Part shown: one piece after another, positions 36,860 to 49,477 of the stretch | Numbering within the stretch: the stretch's first letter is position 1 | Layout: every line of letters starts with the position of its first letter | Assembly (NCBI GenBank): GCA_008508345.1 | Contig: QNGE01003235.1 | Location: forward strand, 25,662 to 89,661 | Source of the DNA: Paragonimus westermani | Lineage: Eukaryota > Platyhelminthes > Trematoda > Plagiorchiida > Troglotrematidae | Length of the DNA: 64,000 bases | Reading direction: 5' to 3' | Program-made: the position numbers and the translations under genes | Notes under the pieces: model-generated | What the model was told of the DNA's origin: nothing | What the model saw: the letters and a program-made list of their open reading frames with translations, nothing else | The model's database searches: none

Positions 36860-38452
36860 AATGCACACCCTAGTTCTTGTTAAATCGTTCCATCACTTGC
36901 CGCAAGGACAAGTTTGGAACCAAGAGGAGTGACGTGATTGGGATATTAATGAACCTCGACCTCTGAAAGTACGTGCTGCCTGTTGGTGTGCCATGCGTTT
37001 CAACATGAATACAATTTTCAACCACGTTGAGTTTTGCACAACCTAAGTCTTATTCAGTTGTTCTATCACTTGTTATGAGGACAATTTAAGAAGCGTCACC
37101 TTTTATTGTTCATACGAATGTACATCAGCATTCTTGTGAACTGTATCTGATTCATATTTTTCTTTGCCAATATTTGAAAGGCGTCCGTTAAATGCACAGC
37201 TTCCTTCTTCTCCAGGAAACACAACCTCATACGGGTGAATGAAATGTATACAAGAACATTCAATTCTGTGTCTTATTAAGTCACTCCGATACATTTTCTT
37301 CATTTATTCCTGCTGCGTTTTGTTTCCTATGTAAAATGCATGGTTTCCGGTGGATTGCGTGGTTTCGGGTTAATTTAGGGTGAATTATGTGGTTTGAGGT
37401 TAATTAAGGGGTTATTTCGGGTTAGTTGGAGGGTGAAATGGGGTTTATTTAGGGGTGAAGTCGGTTAAATCGGGTTAGCTCAGGGTCGAATTCATTTTTT
37501 ACAGACTTGCAGACGCGAATAATCGTGTTACGGTCACTTCTACTGACGTTAACTATATCTGACTGTGTAACCAATCCTTACTTAACAGAAACTTGTCGGC
37601 TTCTGTACTTACTGGTTGTCAATTATTAACCAGAATTCCAAGTCCTACAGGAATTGGAAGTCACAACCATGACACAGAATGGACGTCCGAAGAGTCCTTA
37701 ATGATTACTTGCTTCAGAAGTACTTGACTCAATCCTGGCGCGTTGTAAACCCCATGTTATACCATTGTATCGGCCTTATCCGTTTATTGCTAATTGTGTT
37801 AAAGTTACGATTGACATTTTTATTCTTTTTCTCCCAACTTTTTTATGAGCTTGAATGTTTCTTTGAACGTGTATGGTTACCGGCAAGTCGTCCGCGCACT
37901 CGAACTTGTGGCGCCGCTACATGCTGTCTTGTCGTTTCGCAGTACTAACGATTCATCTTGCTATTCCCTCGCTCTCACGTCAATTTCGCGTGTTGGTAAT
38001 ATGCTGCCTGGCTACTTGTTGCGTTACTCATAACTGGCTGGCCATAGCCCGTTTGGACTCTACATCATCACCACCGGGCTGACCGTACGACCTGCCTCAA
38101 GGGATGCCTGAGGGCTAATACAAGAAGCCTACTTTCATTGGTGACACAAAACTACTCCATGCTTAACATGGATTTCTCCTGAAAGTAAATCCTCTCTATC
38201 ATAGGTTGCCATCAAACACTCTTACAATATAGACCAATGGGTTTCGTTTGGGAAGACATGTCAATATTTGCTCGCTGTGAGAGGAACGAGGTGATTAAGA
38301 GTTACAGCAGGCTTCTCAGAAAAATTTGCTGGTCGACCACCAGATCTAGCGATGTACCCTCTGTCCATTTTCCGACGCACACAGCTGTCACCTCCTGCGG
38401 GAGGTCCAGGGTTCATCCGGATTCATCCTGATTCATTATAGGGTAAATAATC
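36860..38452. other. Mostly non-coding, with a G/T-rich patch
   Basis: Only short frames (at most 89 codons at 37679-37948) and no recognised domain. The G/T-rich patch at 37343-37490 is listed separately. Confidence 0.35.
37343..37490. repeat. Degenerate TTAGGG/GGGTTA-rich minisatellite
   Basis: About 150 bases that are almost free of C on this strand. GGGTTA or TTAGGG hexamers occur at 37367, 37375, 37408, 37418, 37449 and 37472, in a background of GGTTT, GGTTAA and GGGTGAA. The pattern resembles an eroded interstitial telomere-type repeat, but the period is irregular. A simple purine/G-rich minisatellite is equally possible. Confidence 0.5.
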
Positions 38453-38457
38453 TGTCA

Positions 38458-38680
38458 ACGTATTCCAACTATTTTGCTATTTATTTTGACAGTTGACACT
38501 ATTGACATTGTTTGGTTGCATGTCTGGGTTTTCTCGTAGGTTCGACCGCCCAAGGTCACAATTACAATTACACTTGCACCTTCCGGACGCTAGCTACTGA
38601 TCTGTTGCGCTTTGCTTCTGTTGTGTCTTGCTTACAGCTCGCTTTCCCGGTCTCTTTGCAATAAACGTCGTTGTCCTATA
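38458..38680 (+). repeat. 223-bp direct repeat, left copy, at edge of N gap
   Basis: Identical to 39423-39645 except for one base (CGTCGTTG against CGTTGTTG). It runs directly into the N run. It contains GCAATAAACG, a polyadenylation-type signal near its right end, as LTRs have. Together with the right copy this is either an LTR pair whose interior was not sequenced or an unresolved overlap of two contig ends. Confidence 0.85.
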
Positions 38681-39422
38681 NNNNNNNNNNNNNNNNNNNN
38701 NNNNNNNNNNNNNNNNNNNNNNNNNNNNNNNNNNNNNNNNNNNNNNNNNNNNNNNNNNNNNNNNNNNNNNNNNNNNNNNNNNNNNNNNNNNNNNNNNNNN
38801 NNNNNNNNNNNNNNNNNNNNNNNNNNNNNNNNNNNNNNNNNNNNNNNNNNNNNNNNNNNNNNNNNNNNNNNNNNNNNNNNNNNNNNNNNNNNNNNNNNNN
38901 NNNNNNNNNNNNNNNNNNNNNNNNNNNNNNNNNNNNNNNNNNNNNNNNNNNNNNNNNNNNNNNNNNNNNNNNNNNNNNNNNNNNNNNNNNNNNNNNNNNN
39001 NNNNNNNNNNNNNNNNNNNNNNNNNNNNNNNNNNNNNNNNNNNNNNNNNNNNNNNNNNNNNNNNNNNNNNNNNNNNNNNNNNNNNNNNNNNNNNNNNNNN
39101 NNNNNNNNNNNNNNNNNNNNNNNNNNNNNNNNNNNNNNNNNNNNNNNNNNNNNNNNNNNNNNNNNNNNNNNNNNNNNNNNNNNNNNNNNNNNNNNNNNNN
39201 NNNNNNNNNNNNNNNNNNNNNNNNNNNNNNNNNNNNNNNNNNNNNNNNNNNNNNNNNNNNNNNNNNNNNNNNNNNNNNNNNNNNNNNNNNNNNNNNNNNN
39301 NNNNNNNNNNNNNNNNNNNNNNNNNNNNNNNNNNNNNNNNNNNNNNNNNNNNNNNNNNNNNNNNNNNNNNNNNNNNNNNNNNNNNNNNNNNNNNNNNNNN
39401 NNNNNNNNNNNNNNNNNNNNNN
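38681..39422. other. Assembly gap (742 N)
   Basis: Run of N. Long open frames apparently crossing it are artefacts of unknown bases. Confidence 0.99.
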
Positions 39423-39645
39423 ACGTATTCCAACTATTTTGCTATTTATTTTGACAGTTGACACTATTGACATTGTTTGGTTGCATGTCTGGGTTTTCTC
39501 GTAGGTTCGACCGCCCAAGGTCACAATTACAATTACACTTGCACCTTCCGGACGCTAGCTACTGATCTGTTGCGCTTTGCTTCTGTTGTGTCTTGCTTAC
39601 AGCTCGCTTTCCCGGTCTCTTTGCAATAAACGTTGTTGTCCTATA
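39423..39645 (+). repeat. 223-bp direct repeat, right copy
   Basis: Second copy of the repeat that borders the gap, beginning at the first known base after it. The similarity cannot be followed further because each copy is cut by the gap on one side. Confidence 0.85.
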
Positions 39646-42600
39646 CTCAGTTTTTCTGATTTAATTACTGTGGAGAATAGGCACGATTCTAGACAGAAAC
39701 GTACCAGTCCTCTACAAACAGCAAACCACGTGTGATCGCAACAAACATGTCCAACAACGACGATGGCAATTCCCTGTGAAGCACAATATCCTAAAGGTTA
39801 AAAGGTTCAGTCGAGCAGGTTGATACAATGTGTATCCCAAACCTGTGTGGTGAGTGTTATATGGGTCGTTGATCAAGTGGGCAATCGGTACCGAGGGGCC
39901 AACGGCAACTACTCACTTTATTCAGGCTGATTGAGTGAAGCCCTAACATGCTAGGTTGGTCGTACTATGGGTTTGAGATCTTGGATTTGTAAAACACAAG
40001 GTCAACAGTTGTACTTTCAAGGGACGAGTTTTAACTCAAGTTAGGTTGCTGACAACCTGAGAGCATGTGAGGCGTGTAGCGCGGTTTACGGAATCTTTTG
40101 TAAAACTGCCGAGCGAAGAGGGTAATGAGCGATAAACTGACACTAACTTCAGCTAGGAGTTAATTTCATTCTTTATTAGATATCCCCAGAGCAAACCAGT
40201 GAGGTGAAACAGTTGAACTTGCTTATCCAGCAGGTGGTTCTTATCATCCGTTGTAAGTCACCGGCTGACACATTGTCCTATCTGGGAAACCACTTTCAGT
40301 GTCTACCAGCCGTAGCAGGAAAATGCCGATGGTTATGGCTATTCTGTCCTCAGCTGACGCATTTTGTTAGCTCAGTAGCTACCGGTTTCTCACATCGCTC
40401 AAATGAGGCGGTTCGTCACCCATGGACCACTCTTGGGTCCCTTAAAGCCGGAGTGGAACTGCACCGGTTTGCCACCCACCGAGGACACTAGTTTTCCGAG
40501 GTTTGGAATTGCGATCGGTCGTTTTCACTAAAGCCAATAGACTATTACTTGAATGGCTCTCATTCTGATACTCAGGAGAGGACTTGACGGACAAATCCGG
40601 ACCTCCGCATGACGATGACAACCGAAGCCCACAAGGATCCGATTGATTCACTCATGTGCTCGCAGACGAACGACCGGTTTGCCGGTTTTGCTTATGCCCA
40701 TTCCTGCTCATACCCCGTATGTTACTTGTAGACTACACCCACTTTTCCAGTTTTTTGTCGTCCACGTTAGTGTGAGAAGGATGAGTAGCACGGCTGACCA
40801 AGGAGAACAGTAAGCATTCTCACTGGTTGTCTGCAACCCATGAGAAAGGCTACGCTGAGCTGCGGTCAACCAGCTCGTTACTTCCTAGGGGTGTCCGACA
40901 CCATAGACACGTACGGCAAATTTTGAGTTAGGTTTGAAACTTGGGGGGCGCCATGAGTGCTTGAATATTTAAAAGCCCCTGACCGGGAAATTAAACGTTC
41001 TCAAAGACAAAACAGAACACACTACAGTGGCAGATAGACTGAGCCAGATATGGGGAATTCACGACGTCAACAGCAGAGTTGCATTGGCGAACGACAGCCT
41101 TCGCGTCGGACGCAGAGTCCAAGATAAAACTGTTCAGGACAGATGGGATGTGCGTCCGTTACCAAACTTGAATGATCAAGGGACATTCCGTTTCGAATGT
41201 CAGGAGTCGTGTTGCCACGCAACCGTCGACCAATCCAATCACGGGAAGGCTCCAGCCAAGCCAACTTCATCTGCTCACTAATGGGTATTTTTTCCGCAGA
41301 CTATCTGCCCTTTCGCTACCACGTCCCGGTAGTCCGTCGTCACCGGGACGCCGCTTCAAATAGTGTGGCTTTCCTACGTCTATTCATTAAATTACTGTTT
41401 TTTCCCACCTTATCGCAGATCAACACGAGAGTTCAACACAACGGTTTTTATTGCTCGGGCGAACGAGGAACAGTCGCACCAACGTTCTTTGCAGTTCAGG
41501 AACAAGTGATATGGTCAGTCTGTCAATGCGTCTCGTCTGTCAGTGTACACCAAGAAACACCGGTGCAATTCATGAATGAAACGAGCTCATCGTTGGTCAA
41601 CACTAGATGTGCACCGGCGTCACCATTTTTCATACACGATGAAAATACATACGCATATTAACTTTATTCACCGGTCATTCTCTACCCCTCACAACTAGAC
41701 AGCAGTGTCGCTTGCCGTGTTCACCAGATCTGTTGTGTTCCGGTATTAACGCGTAGCACGAGTGTAGGATATCGGGACTTCATGCAATACGCAGATTTTG
41801 ATTGAGTGATTACGTTTACCTACCGATCGATCGTGATCGATTTGCACAAACTGATGAGTGGCCAAATGCTGTTGTAACTAAGTTTAGAAATGGGACGATA
41901 GGATGATACAAAACAACGTCCTTTTCAAGAGACGTTCGCCTTTAATCCTTTTACGAAATTTCTGCAGGCCTGAATAGGGAAACCGTGGGTGAAAGCCGGT
42001 ATGTTTCCGAATTAGTCAGAATGACGAAAACAATTGATTCCAGGCTACCTGACTAATAATCAGTCGCTACATAGAACGGAAAAACAGAGACGTTCACGAA
42101 CCTACTGAAGCGCAACTCTTAGAAAACCTCGTTCGTCTCAAGCAGATGACCCTGATGATAACTCAAGCAACATTAGCCCAGTGATTGTGCTGTCCAGAAA
42201 AGCCCACAATGTACTTTGTACAAAGCATTGTGGAATGGCACTGATTTTGAGTCAACATCTCCAGCAAAATGCGTACAGGTAAACATATGTGCAAAATGTT
42301 TACGCAGTTAATTGTCGGTTATTGCCCGGATCATCACGGAAATTGCATTCTCGCGGAGTGCTGCACTGTCACCATAAGAAGAGCACACTGACGATGGAGC
42401 AGCAGAATGGATTCAGATGGCCTCAATGAAAACATCGCGAGCGCCTTCTGGTCCTCGAGGTCAGTGACGGCAGTGATTGTTGCCGCGGCTGTTGGCGGAC
42501 TAGATACCTCTCACAAAATATATTATTGTTCATTTCTACAGTGAGCTTCTCTTGCGACTTCCGAATGGTATCTACCCGCAATTACAAGCGATACGCGACA

Positions 42601-45559
42601 AAAGTACGTCTTCGTGGAAGTCGCCAGTTCTTAAAAATATAACCTTCATGGTCAATCCAAAAAGAATGTGAATTAGCTTCATTGGTTGGCCAAGCCGTAG
42701 TTTAATTGCTCTGGGTTTTCTACAGAGATGGTCAGGAAAGTAATGTACAGGACAGTGCCAATCAGATTTGGTTTAACTTCATTAGGCCAATGTATTAAAG
42801 AGCATGAAAAGACAGAAAAGTGATGAGAATGACAAAGTAGAGAACGCGACTCATTTTCTGCGTCGGTTTCTTAGACTAAATTCAAGACACTAAATACAAG
42901 GCTTGATTGAGGTGATGCAGAAAAACGGCCAGTGGAGGTTGTGGACGACGTGTTTGGTGTCAGTTACGAAGTCACCGTCCAAGTTTGTGAGCTTGATTGA
43001 TTGTTGGCCGAGTGAGCTTAAATGTCCGTACGGACTTCTTTTGAACGCAGAAGCCAGGGTTGTACAGTCGGGCATCTATAGCCTCAACAACAGCCAGCCT
43101 TCGGAGGCCCACCACTTTTAAACGGTTTTTTTGGCACTCAGTATCGAACACTCCTTCTGTAACATCTATCGATTGTGTGTTCGACTAACTGTAATTGTTG
43201 TTTTCACATTGAGAGTATTGTAAGTAGCCTGAGGATCGAACACACGGAAAAAATTCCGTTCGTTTCTTTGTCGTTCTCATGAATCCAGTAGGTATTTTAG
43301 GACGAATTAAACAGAAAAGTGGCTTCAGTTCGCGGCCTGGTTGTGTTTACTTCCTGCACCCGGAGGATAAGTGTTTCATCAGTCAACAAGACTCAACAAT
43401 CTCTGGAATTGTTGGCTCACCCATGTGCATGTTACCCGGGTAATTCCGTTCGCTGGGGCAACCATACAGACCTCCATGCAATTTTGAGCTTAGCATCGGA
43501 ACCCAAGAAAGTGACAGCAGATTACGCCATGTTGGAAATGGTGTGCAGCATCCCCGGCTTCAGACAGTGGAGCAGTCCAAACAATCATCAGACCTTTGTG
43601 TACATCTAAGGCGTTGAAAACCTTTCACTTCCACTTCCGACGCAATACGCAGGTTTTCATGGCAAAAACTGCTGCTTAACCTGGATCTCGAATAATAACG
43701 AACCCATTGCTCGGGCCATACATTAGTGTTCTAACAATGAGCCCTTCTAGTTTTGCGATTGATTCTCATTTACACAGCAACCGATGTCTCCGTTTTTAGT
43801 TTGGGCGCTGCTTAACAACGAATGCTGGAATTGGAAGTACAAATGATTGTGTACATCCCGGCCATTGTCAACCACTGAAGTAAACTGCTGCACGGTTGAG
43901 AAAGTAACACTTTAATATGCTCGGGTTTGTGAAAATTGACCCCTCTCATTCAGGACACCAATTTGTTCAGCGCACTGACCAGGCTTCTAATGCTACGCTT
44001 CTCTGTCGTGGAACAGAAGAACGAAAACCCTTACGGATTAGTCGGTGGCAGGTAAGCTTATTGCATTGCGTTTTTGAAATACTCTATATCTCGGGACAAT
44101 AAAATGAGGTAGCCGACGATTTTCAGCATATGCCCATGAGAAATGGGTGTGAAAATGAAGGTCTGGAAAATGTTAGAATGATCTCAACCTGAAGTAATTG
44201 TTATCAGATTTCTATAACTAAGAAGAGGGCATTGCGTCAAAAAGAGAAAGACCGGATTCTTGAAAATTTCACAATCGTACATTGACTTTGTGGTTCGGTG
44301 CCCCAGAACTTCAGCCCGGTCTACTACTTGTGTGCTATTCGATACCAGATACCATGGACAAAATACTGTGTTTTAATAGACCATGAGCTCATCATGCTAC
44401 AAGTTCTAATTGGAGATGCAAGACGTGTTGGCCACATGATACACCCAAGCATGGTAAGGGTGAAAGCTCATGTTCAAGACTGCCCCAGGTTGTTAAGATT
44501 AGACTCCAGCATGGAAACAGCAATCCTGGAAGGTTTCGTTTGTCAACATTTGCAGAAAACTACTGAGCCAGTCATGAGACTCATTCAACCCGACGAGCAT
44601 CCCATGAAACCATGAGCGAAAACTGCGACTGACAAGTTTGGCCAGTATGCGGCTTCACCGCAACACCTAAGTAACATCGTTGTAACCGTGCCCATTTGCA
44701 TTAAATGACCTGGTCTAGTGGAACCACAGGTGCAATACCTTTAAGGTGGCTGCAACTTCTTTTCTTTTGATTCAGCCTGTCTGAAGAGATAATTACTAGC
44801 AATGAACCACCGTATCGCAGCACTCTGCATTTCTTCAAAAATAATAGCTGGCATGCAATAACCACGCCGCATAATCCAACAAACACTGGCACAAGTGAAC
44901 GCTTCAGTTACGCTCTGAAGGAATTCTGACAAGAAAATGCGTGCGGGGCGAACGTTGGAAGAAAGATTTGGTTGCTGGCTTAAAAATGTGCATGACTGCA
45001 GCCCACACACTTAGAGGAAAAACGCCCTCTCAGGTGATTCATGAGAGACAAATATAGAGACAGCTCATTACCCCTCACATCCAACAAGGAGAAGTGAAAC
45101 GTGGTGATAGTAACTAAGTAGCAGGCAGCTCATCAGGACAAATACAAATGATCGGGTTGAACGTACACTCGTGGAACATTTGTAAGTGTGCAGGATACGC
45201 ATGCGCAAGAAAAATGAACGTTTTACCCGCTTTTTTGAAAACTAAAATCGTTTTTTTTCCGTGCGCCCGCAAACCTCAGGTTGAAATGAACGTGAGTCGG
45301 GGGAGTCCGTAAAATACTCTGTTCTTCAGTGAGCCACTTTTACTATTACTATTATACAGTGAACACGAGCGAGAAGCCTCAACAGCCAGTCATTGATTTG
45401 CGCTCATCGGGGAAAGCGCGTCACGTACGGCGGCGGCAAGTCATATCAACTTGGGCTGAACAAGAAATTTGATACCGTGTCCAGTCCAGGTAGGGTACGT
45501 ATATATCGGTCTTGACATTGATTGGCAAGCCTATTAACTGACTGATTTTATGCACGCGC
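39646..45559. other. Region without a recognised gene
   Basis: Several open frames of 84-154 codons but no domain I can name. Those at 40204-40491, 43319-43609 and 44298-44615 read like ordinary protein sequence in composition, without a match. The candidate exon at 41419 is listed separately. No transposon motif was seen, so this 6 kb may be host intergenic or intronic DNA. Confidence 0.3.
41419..41661 (+). CDS. Possible terminal exon, unknown protein
   Basis: A strong acceptor (TTTTTTCCCACCTTATCGCAG) precedes an open frame of about 80 codons that ends at a stop near 41661. The frame is open upstream to 41197 as well. The peptide has several Cys (FYCSGERG, WSVCQCVSSVS, TRCAPAS) and could be extracellular, but matches no family I know. 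Support rests only on the acceptor and the open frame. Confidence 0.15.
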   Translation: MNTRVQHNGFYCSGERGTVAPTFFAVQEQVIWSVCQCVSSVSVHQETPVQFMNETSSSLVNTRCAPASPFFIHDENTYAY

Positions 45560-45985
45560 GTGTGTATGTACATAAGCTGTCATTTGATATTCGCCCCTTC
45601 TGATACACGTGGCTACGCTATTAAATTCGTGTCGGTTAACCGTGACCTTCTTCTCTCAATCCACTCACACACCCCTTCTGCATCATTATATCGTGCATTC
45701 CGTAATAACGCGCCTCAAACTGGAGAACATCCTCATCGATTGAAAGAGACGAATTTCATCGTTGCAGGACAATCTTCCTGGTTCATTCAACACTGGAAGT
45801 TAATGGGAATCATTCCACCTAACGATCGAATACTGGCAGCCCAACGACCGAAATTACAACCAATCCAGTTGTCATCGGATGGGTTTCTGGATGCGGGGTG
45901 GACCGCCCTTAAACGTGGCCACTTTGCGACAAGTTTCGTTAGAAAGCTCACGTACATTGAGCCTGTTCAGTTTGTCAAGCGGTGA
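45560..45985 (+). CDS. Open frame of 141 codons, unknown
   Basis: One of the longer frames outside transposons. The C-terminal half (AGQSSWFIQHWKLMGIIPP; QPIQLSSDGFLDAGWTALK) has a balanced, globular-looking composition with several Trp and Pro. No signal peptide, membrane segment or known motif is visible. It could be an exon, a piece of an unrecognised transposon, or chance. No convincing donor follows before the stop. Confidence 0.2.
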   Translation: MCMYISCHLIFAPSDTRGYAIKFVSVNRDLLLSIHSHTPSASLYRAFRNNAPQTGEHPHRLKETNFIVAGQSSWFIQHWKLMGIIPPNDRILAAQRPKLQPIQLSSDGFLDAGWTALKRGHFATSFVRKLTYIEPVQFVKR

Positions 45986-48094
45986 TGTATTCTGTACCAC
46001 TGTTTGATTTTCAGAAACCCGGTAATTTTCGCGTGCTATTTAATTGTGCAGCAAGATACTCTGAGACATTTTTCTGATGCTCAATTATTACGGCGGTCGC
46101 ATTCTACCTGTTGACTTTAAACGTGTTACTGTTCCAGGTTCGATCTATCAGACGTTACAGCAGATGTGGAGTAGATATAAAGTAGGATGACAACACGGAA
46201 AACCCTTTGGTGAACCCAAACTTACCGAATAAAATGCATCGGTGCATCATCACTCTAATCTACATCATCCGCATTTTGTAGGAGTTTCGTCTTCAGGAGG
46301 ACAGCGGAGGAATTTAAACGCGTGTCAGAGGGGAAACTGTCAAATTTTACGCTGACAGTTAGCTCTCCCTTGCAAACCGTACCACCGTCACTAAAATGTG
46401 TCCATGAGTTGTGAACATTATAGTTTGTGTGAACTCACTAATTTCAATGGCTGCCTGTTGTCTGTGAAATCCTTGATGGGTTCGGTGGCTCTGAACACGC
46501 TGATAACTTTGAGAAAAATTGATGACATGTTTACACTCGAGCGTACACTGAGTATCCATGGGGACTCCGAAGCAGGTCGAATGACTTTGTCTCTGATTGG
46601 CCGGTAAGTCGGTCACAAGTAGACTTATTCACTCTCCCACCCTTGGCTTGTGCGAACCACTCAACTTTGTTTCCTCAGTCTTCCTACCTGGAAAATCTTA
46701 TTGAACAGGTCGTGTTGCAGAAGGCTAGGATGGGCTGACCATTCTGCACAGGAGATTGTTAAAAGTAGTAGAACTATCCGGAGTCTTTGCAAGAACTTGA
46801 TTAACTCCTGCACATCACATCAGGAATCCCAGTGACCTTGCAAAAACCGACTCCCAGTTCTACTTCGGGACGTTTCTGGGGCACAACACAGTGACGCATC
46901 CTAAATTCATGTTACAATGAAAGTGAAGAGCCTTTTTGTTTTGCTGAATTCAGAGGCTAACGTAGTGTTACGCAAGTCAGTTTTCGTCCGTCGATTTGAG
47001 CTGACAACAACGGTATTTGTTCTGGTATGGTTTGAACGATACGCCAGACTCCGATTGTTTCAAAGAGCGGCTTTCTAGAAAGTTGAATTCCACATGCGCC
47101 AAACTGATTAATGACGGTTTTATCAGACCGGTTCTTCAGAATACACCTCGATCTGTACCTTCTCCTTCATGAAGACAAAGCTTTCGACGAAATTCCACAA
47201 AAGCCATCCTTGAGTAGTCACGCGGATCAATATTTAATAATCTTGGTATTTACTTGTTCGAGTTATGGGAACTTACGTGTGGTCTTCTACTTGCTTAATC
47301 TCAGAGGAATTAAGTATCCAAGCAAAAATTATCTGACACCTCTATTACCATTGAGTCGAGATTACACGCTCTCAGAACAGTGGGCGCAAATGTCAGCATG
47401 GCTTTTCTTTATTGCATGTGTCGATTATCTGCAACCCCTACCCTAACATTTTTGTCTCCTGTAGTAGACCGGTCGCACCACTCTGTACTTTCGTTACTCA
47501 GGCACAGCACCTGTTTTTCCTTCCAGGTCTGTGTCCCTGGTTGCGTGGTTCATTGACCCCACCGGTACACCTCCCGGTCTCATTCCTTCGGGTTTACAAT
47601 GGATATGTGGTGTGTGTGTGTGGAATTGCAATTGGTGCAGCGCAAGCCAAGTGCAGTGATGGCTAAGCGCAGGCGTCCTTTGGCTTTGGTCACTGTGACA
47701 GTCTAATCCGAATCGGATGCCGCCAACCGTGGTTCATTGTCTTAAAGTTGAAGATATTGGAAAGTCCCATTTCCTACCTCTGTTTCTAACCTGCTTAGTT
47801 ATTTGTCATTGTTACTGGAAGCTGCATCTAACTCATCGACAAATCATGATAACTGCTGTTTTCTGCCAACACACAAGAAGAATCAAAACAAGTTCCATTT
47901 TAAGTCACATATGAACAGCTCCATGCGAGAAATGAAAGTCCTGCCGAATGGCTTTCTGTCATTTGTTACATAAAACTTACGAACTCACTCGGAATTGCTG
48001 GAGGACGGCCGTGCAATCACGAAGCCGCGATTGTCAGCTTGATTTGACAGAAGCCATCGTTAACTGCTCCGCATTTCCGTTGTTCGTGTGACAC
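45986..48094. other. Region without a supported gene
   Basis: Frames up to 111 codons (47111-47446) without recognised domains. Nothing else noted. Confidence 0.35.
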
Positions 48095-48826
48095 TTGAGG
48101 AGCCCGTTAGGACTATCAAATGACAGTCTGGAGGATGAAGCGATATTCTGTGTCCAAAAATTTAACTTTTTCACTTATTCAGACGCTGTGGGACAACCGT
48201 GTATTAGTGCACCCCTGTCTCAGCCAGATCTGAGTTATCCTCTGCCACAAAAATCGAGGCGGTATTTTGTCACAATCACGGATGGTTGCAATGCGGTCCA
48301 AACTCGTGATGCTGTGATTTTTCCTCACTGTCTTGAAATATTGAACCGACATTTACAAGGACACAGAGAGGCACTAGCTTCGGCGAACAGTTGGTCACGG
48401 TGGCCGACAGCGAATTAGTTGCCACTGAGACCGACTGTCCAAAACAACTTCCCCATCACTTTCGAGTGCTGTAATGGATACTTTCTCGCTTGCAGTACAA
48501 CCACAGAACGGCCGATGGATTTCAACCTATGGGTGCAACAGCTAAGGGAAATAAGTTTGGCTTCCTTTTTCAGCGACCAGAAAAAAGCAACGTCATCTGA
48601 CATCCCAGCGCTGATCACTACTTACCCGTATGCACGTATCAAACGTTTGTTTGACAGTCTGTGTGTTGCACGAGGTGTCCATCTACTACTGGAGTGCGCG
48701 ATGCTTTTTCTACAGCGAGTTGCGCGCTCTTCCGAGCAGCATCTTTTTAAGCAACTTACTTGGGCAATGGTACATAGGTTATTGCACGGTCGTTTTTATG
48801 ACACCACCCAGACAGCCTACTCATGA
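48095..48826 (+). CDS. Two in-phase open frames, possible exons of an unknown protein
   Basis: Frames 48095-48418 and 48419-48826 are in the same phase, separated by one TAG, so 244 codons are almost continuous. A splice acceptor-like site (CTTTCTCGCTTGCAG, ending about 48495) lies inside the second, so the stop could fall in a short intron. After it comes RPMDFNLWVQQLREIS, which resembles the closing helix of a PH domain (W-x-x-x-L-x-x). The remainder of a PH fold cannot be traced. The first part holds VIFPHCLEILNRHLQGHREA, a clear amphipathic helix. I do not recognise the protein. An open stretch this long with one stop is unusual for the window and deserves a search. Confidence 0.25.
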
Positions 48827-49155
48827 ACATAGATCGGTTTTTCAAGGGTAGGATTGCACAGTCCTGCTGTTTCGTCTTATTGGGTCACCGCTTATCGCCG
48901 ATGGCCTCAGCCAATTTGAAAACATACCGATTTATCAGCCGCAGCCTTCCCATTCGTTCTCGCTATGATTACGCTTAGCTTAATGACGAAAAATCCTTGA
49001 AAAGGACATCGAATTGTACAATACTCACTCCTTAATTCTAAACTTACTCAATTTATCAATGAAATCCGGCATGCCCGAGCATCGTGAACGACATGGAAAA
49101 CTTCGTCAAATTCTATTCATGTATCACAAAACTATTACTGGCGGCCGACTCCTGG

Positions 49156-49477
49156 TGTTGTGAACCCAGAAGGCGGATGACACAAAGGTTACTTTATCGG
49201 AGAAACCAACACACTATTTAAGCGTCTGAGCACGACTAGAAACGGAAACACTCATTTGCACATCATACTCTTCCGAGGATACTCCAGTCGCTTTAGACAC
49301 CATTTATCAATTCCGTCGTGTAGCGAAAGCCATTATATGTCATTCTGCCCTCCAACGACCCATCCCGTATCTCTGTCGTATTTATCACGCGATTATCTCG
49401 ATCCTCGATCATCTCGATCCATGCTGCTACTGAATAGTGGTGTGAATAGTATGGTGCGACCGTGTCTCCTCACTACA
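49156..49477 (-). mobile_element. LTR of a Ty3/Gypsy element, first copy (minus orientation)
   Basis: Begins TGTTGTGAAC and ends CACTACA on the plus strand, so in element sense it is TGTAGTG...TTCACAACA with the usual TG/CA ends, 322 bp. It is flanked by CTGG on both sides (49152-49155 and 49478-49481), a 4-bp target duplication as expected for this class. In this copy the left flank is not element DNA. As it stands it looks like a solo LTR inserted upstream of the MULE gene. Confidence 0.7.

Noticed and set aside
38453..38680. Definite LTR starting TGTCAACG at 38453
   Set aside because: The second copy is cut by the gap before that point and no target duplication could be matched, so the LTR call stays open.
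38594..39524. Several open frames of about 280 codons across the N gap
   Set aside because: They consist almost wholly of unknown bases and exist only because N is not read as stop.
44298..44615. 105-codon frame as a retroelement RNase H (DHELI resembling TDHxxL)
   Set aside because: Only one short motif resembles it. The other RNase H landmarks are absent in all frames.
48095..48826. A DH-PH (Rho exchange factor) gene
   Set aside because: The helix and PH-like tail are too close together for a DH domain, and no DH core motif is present.
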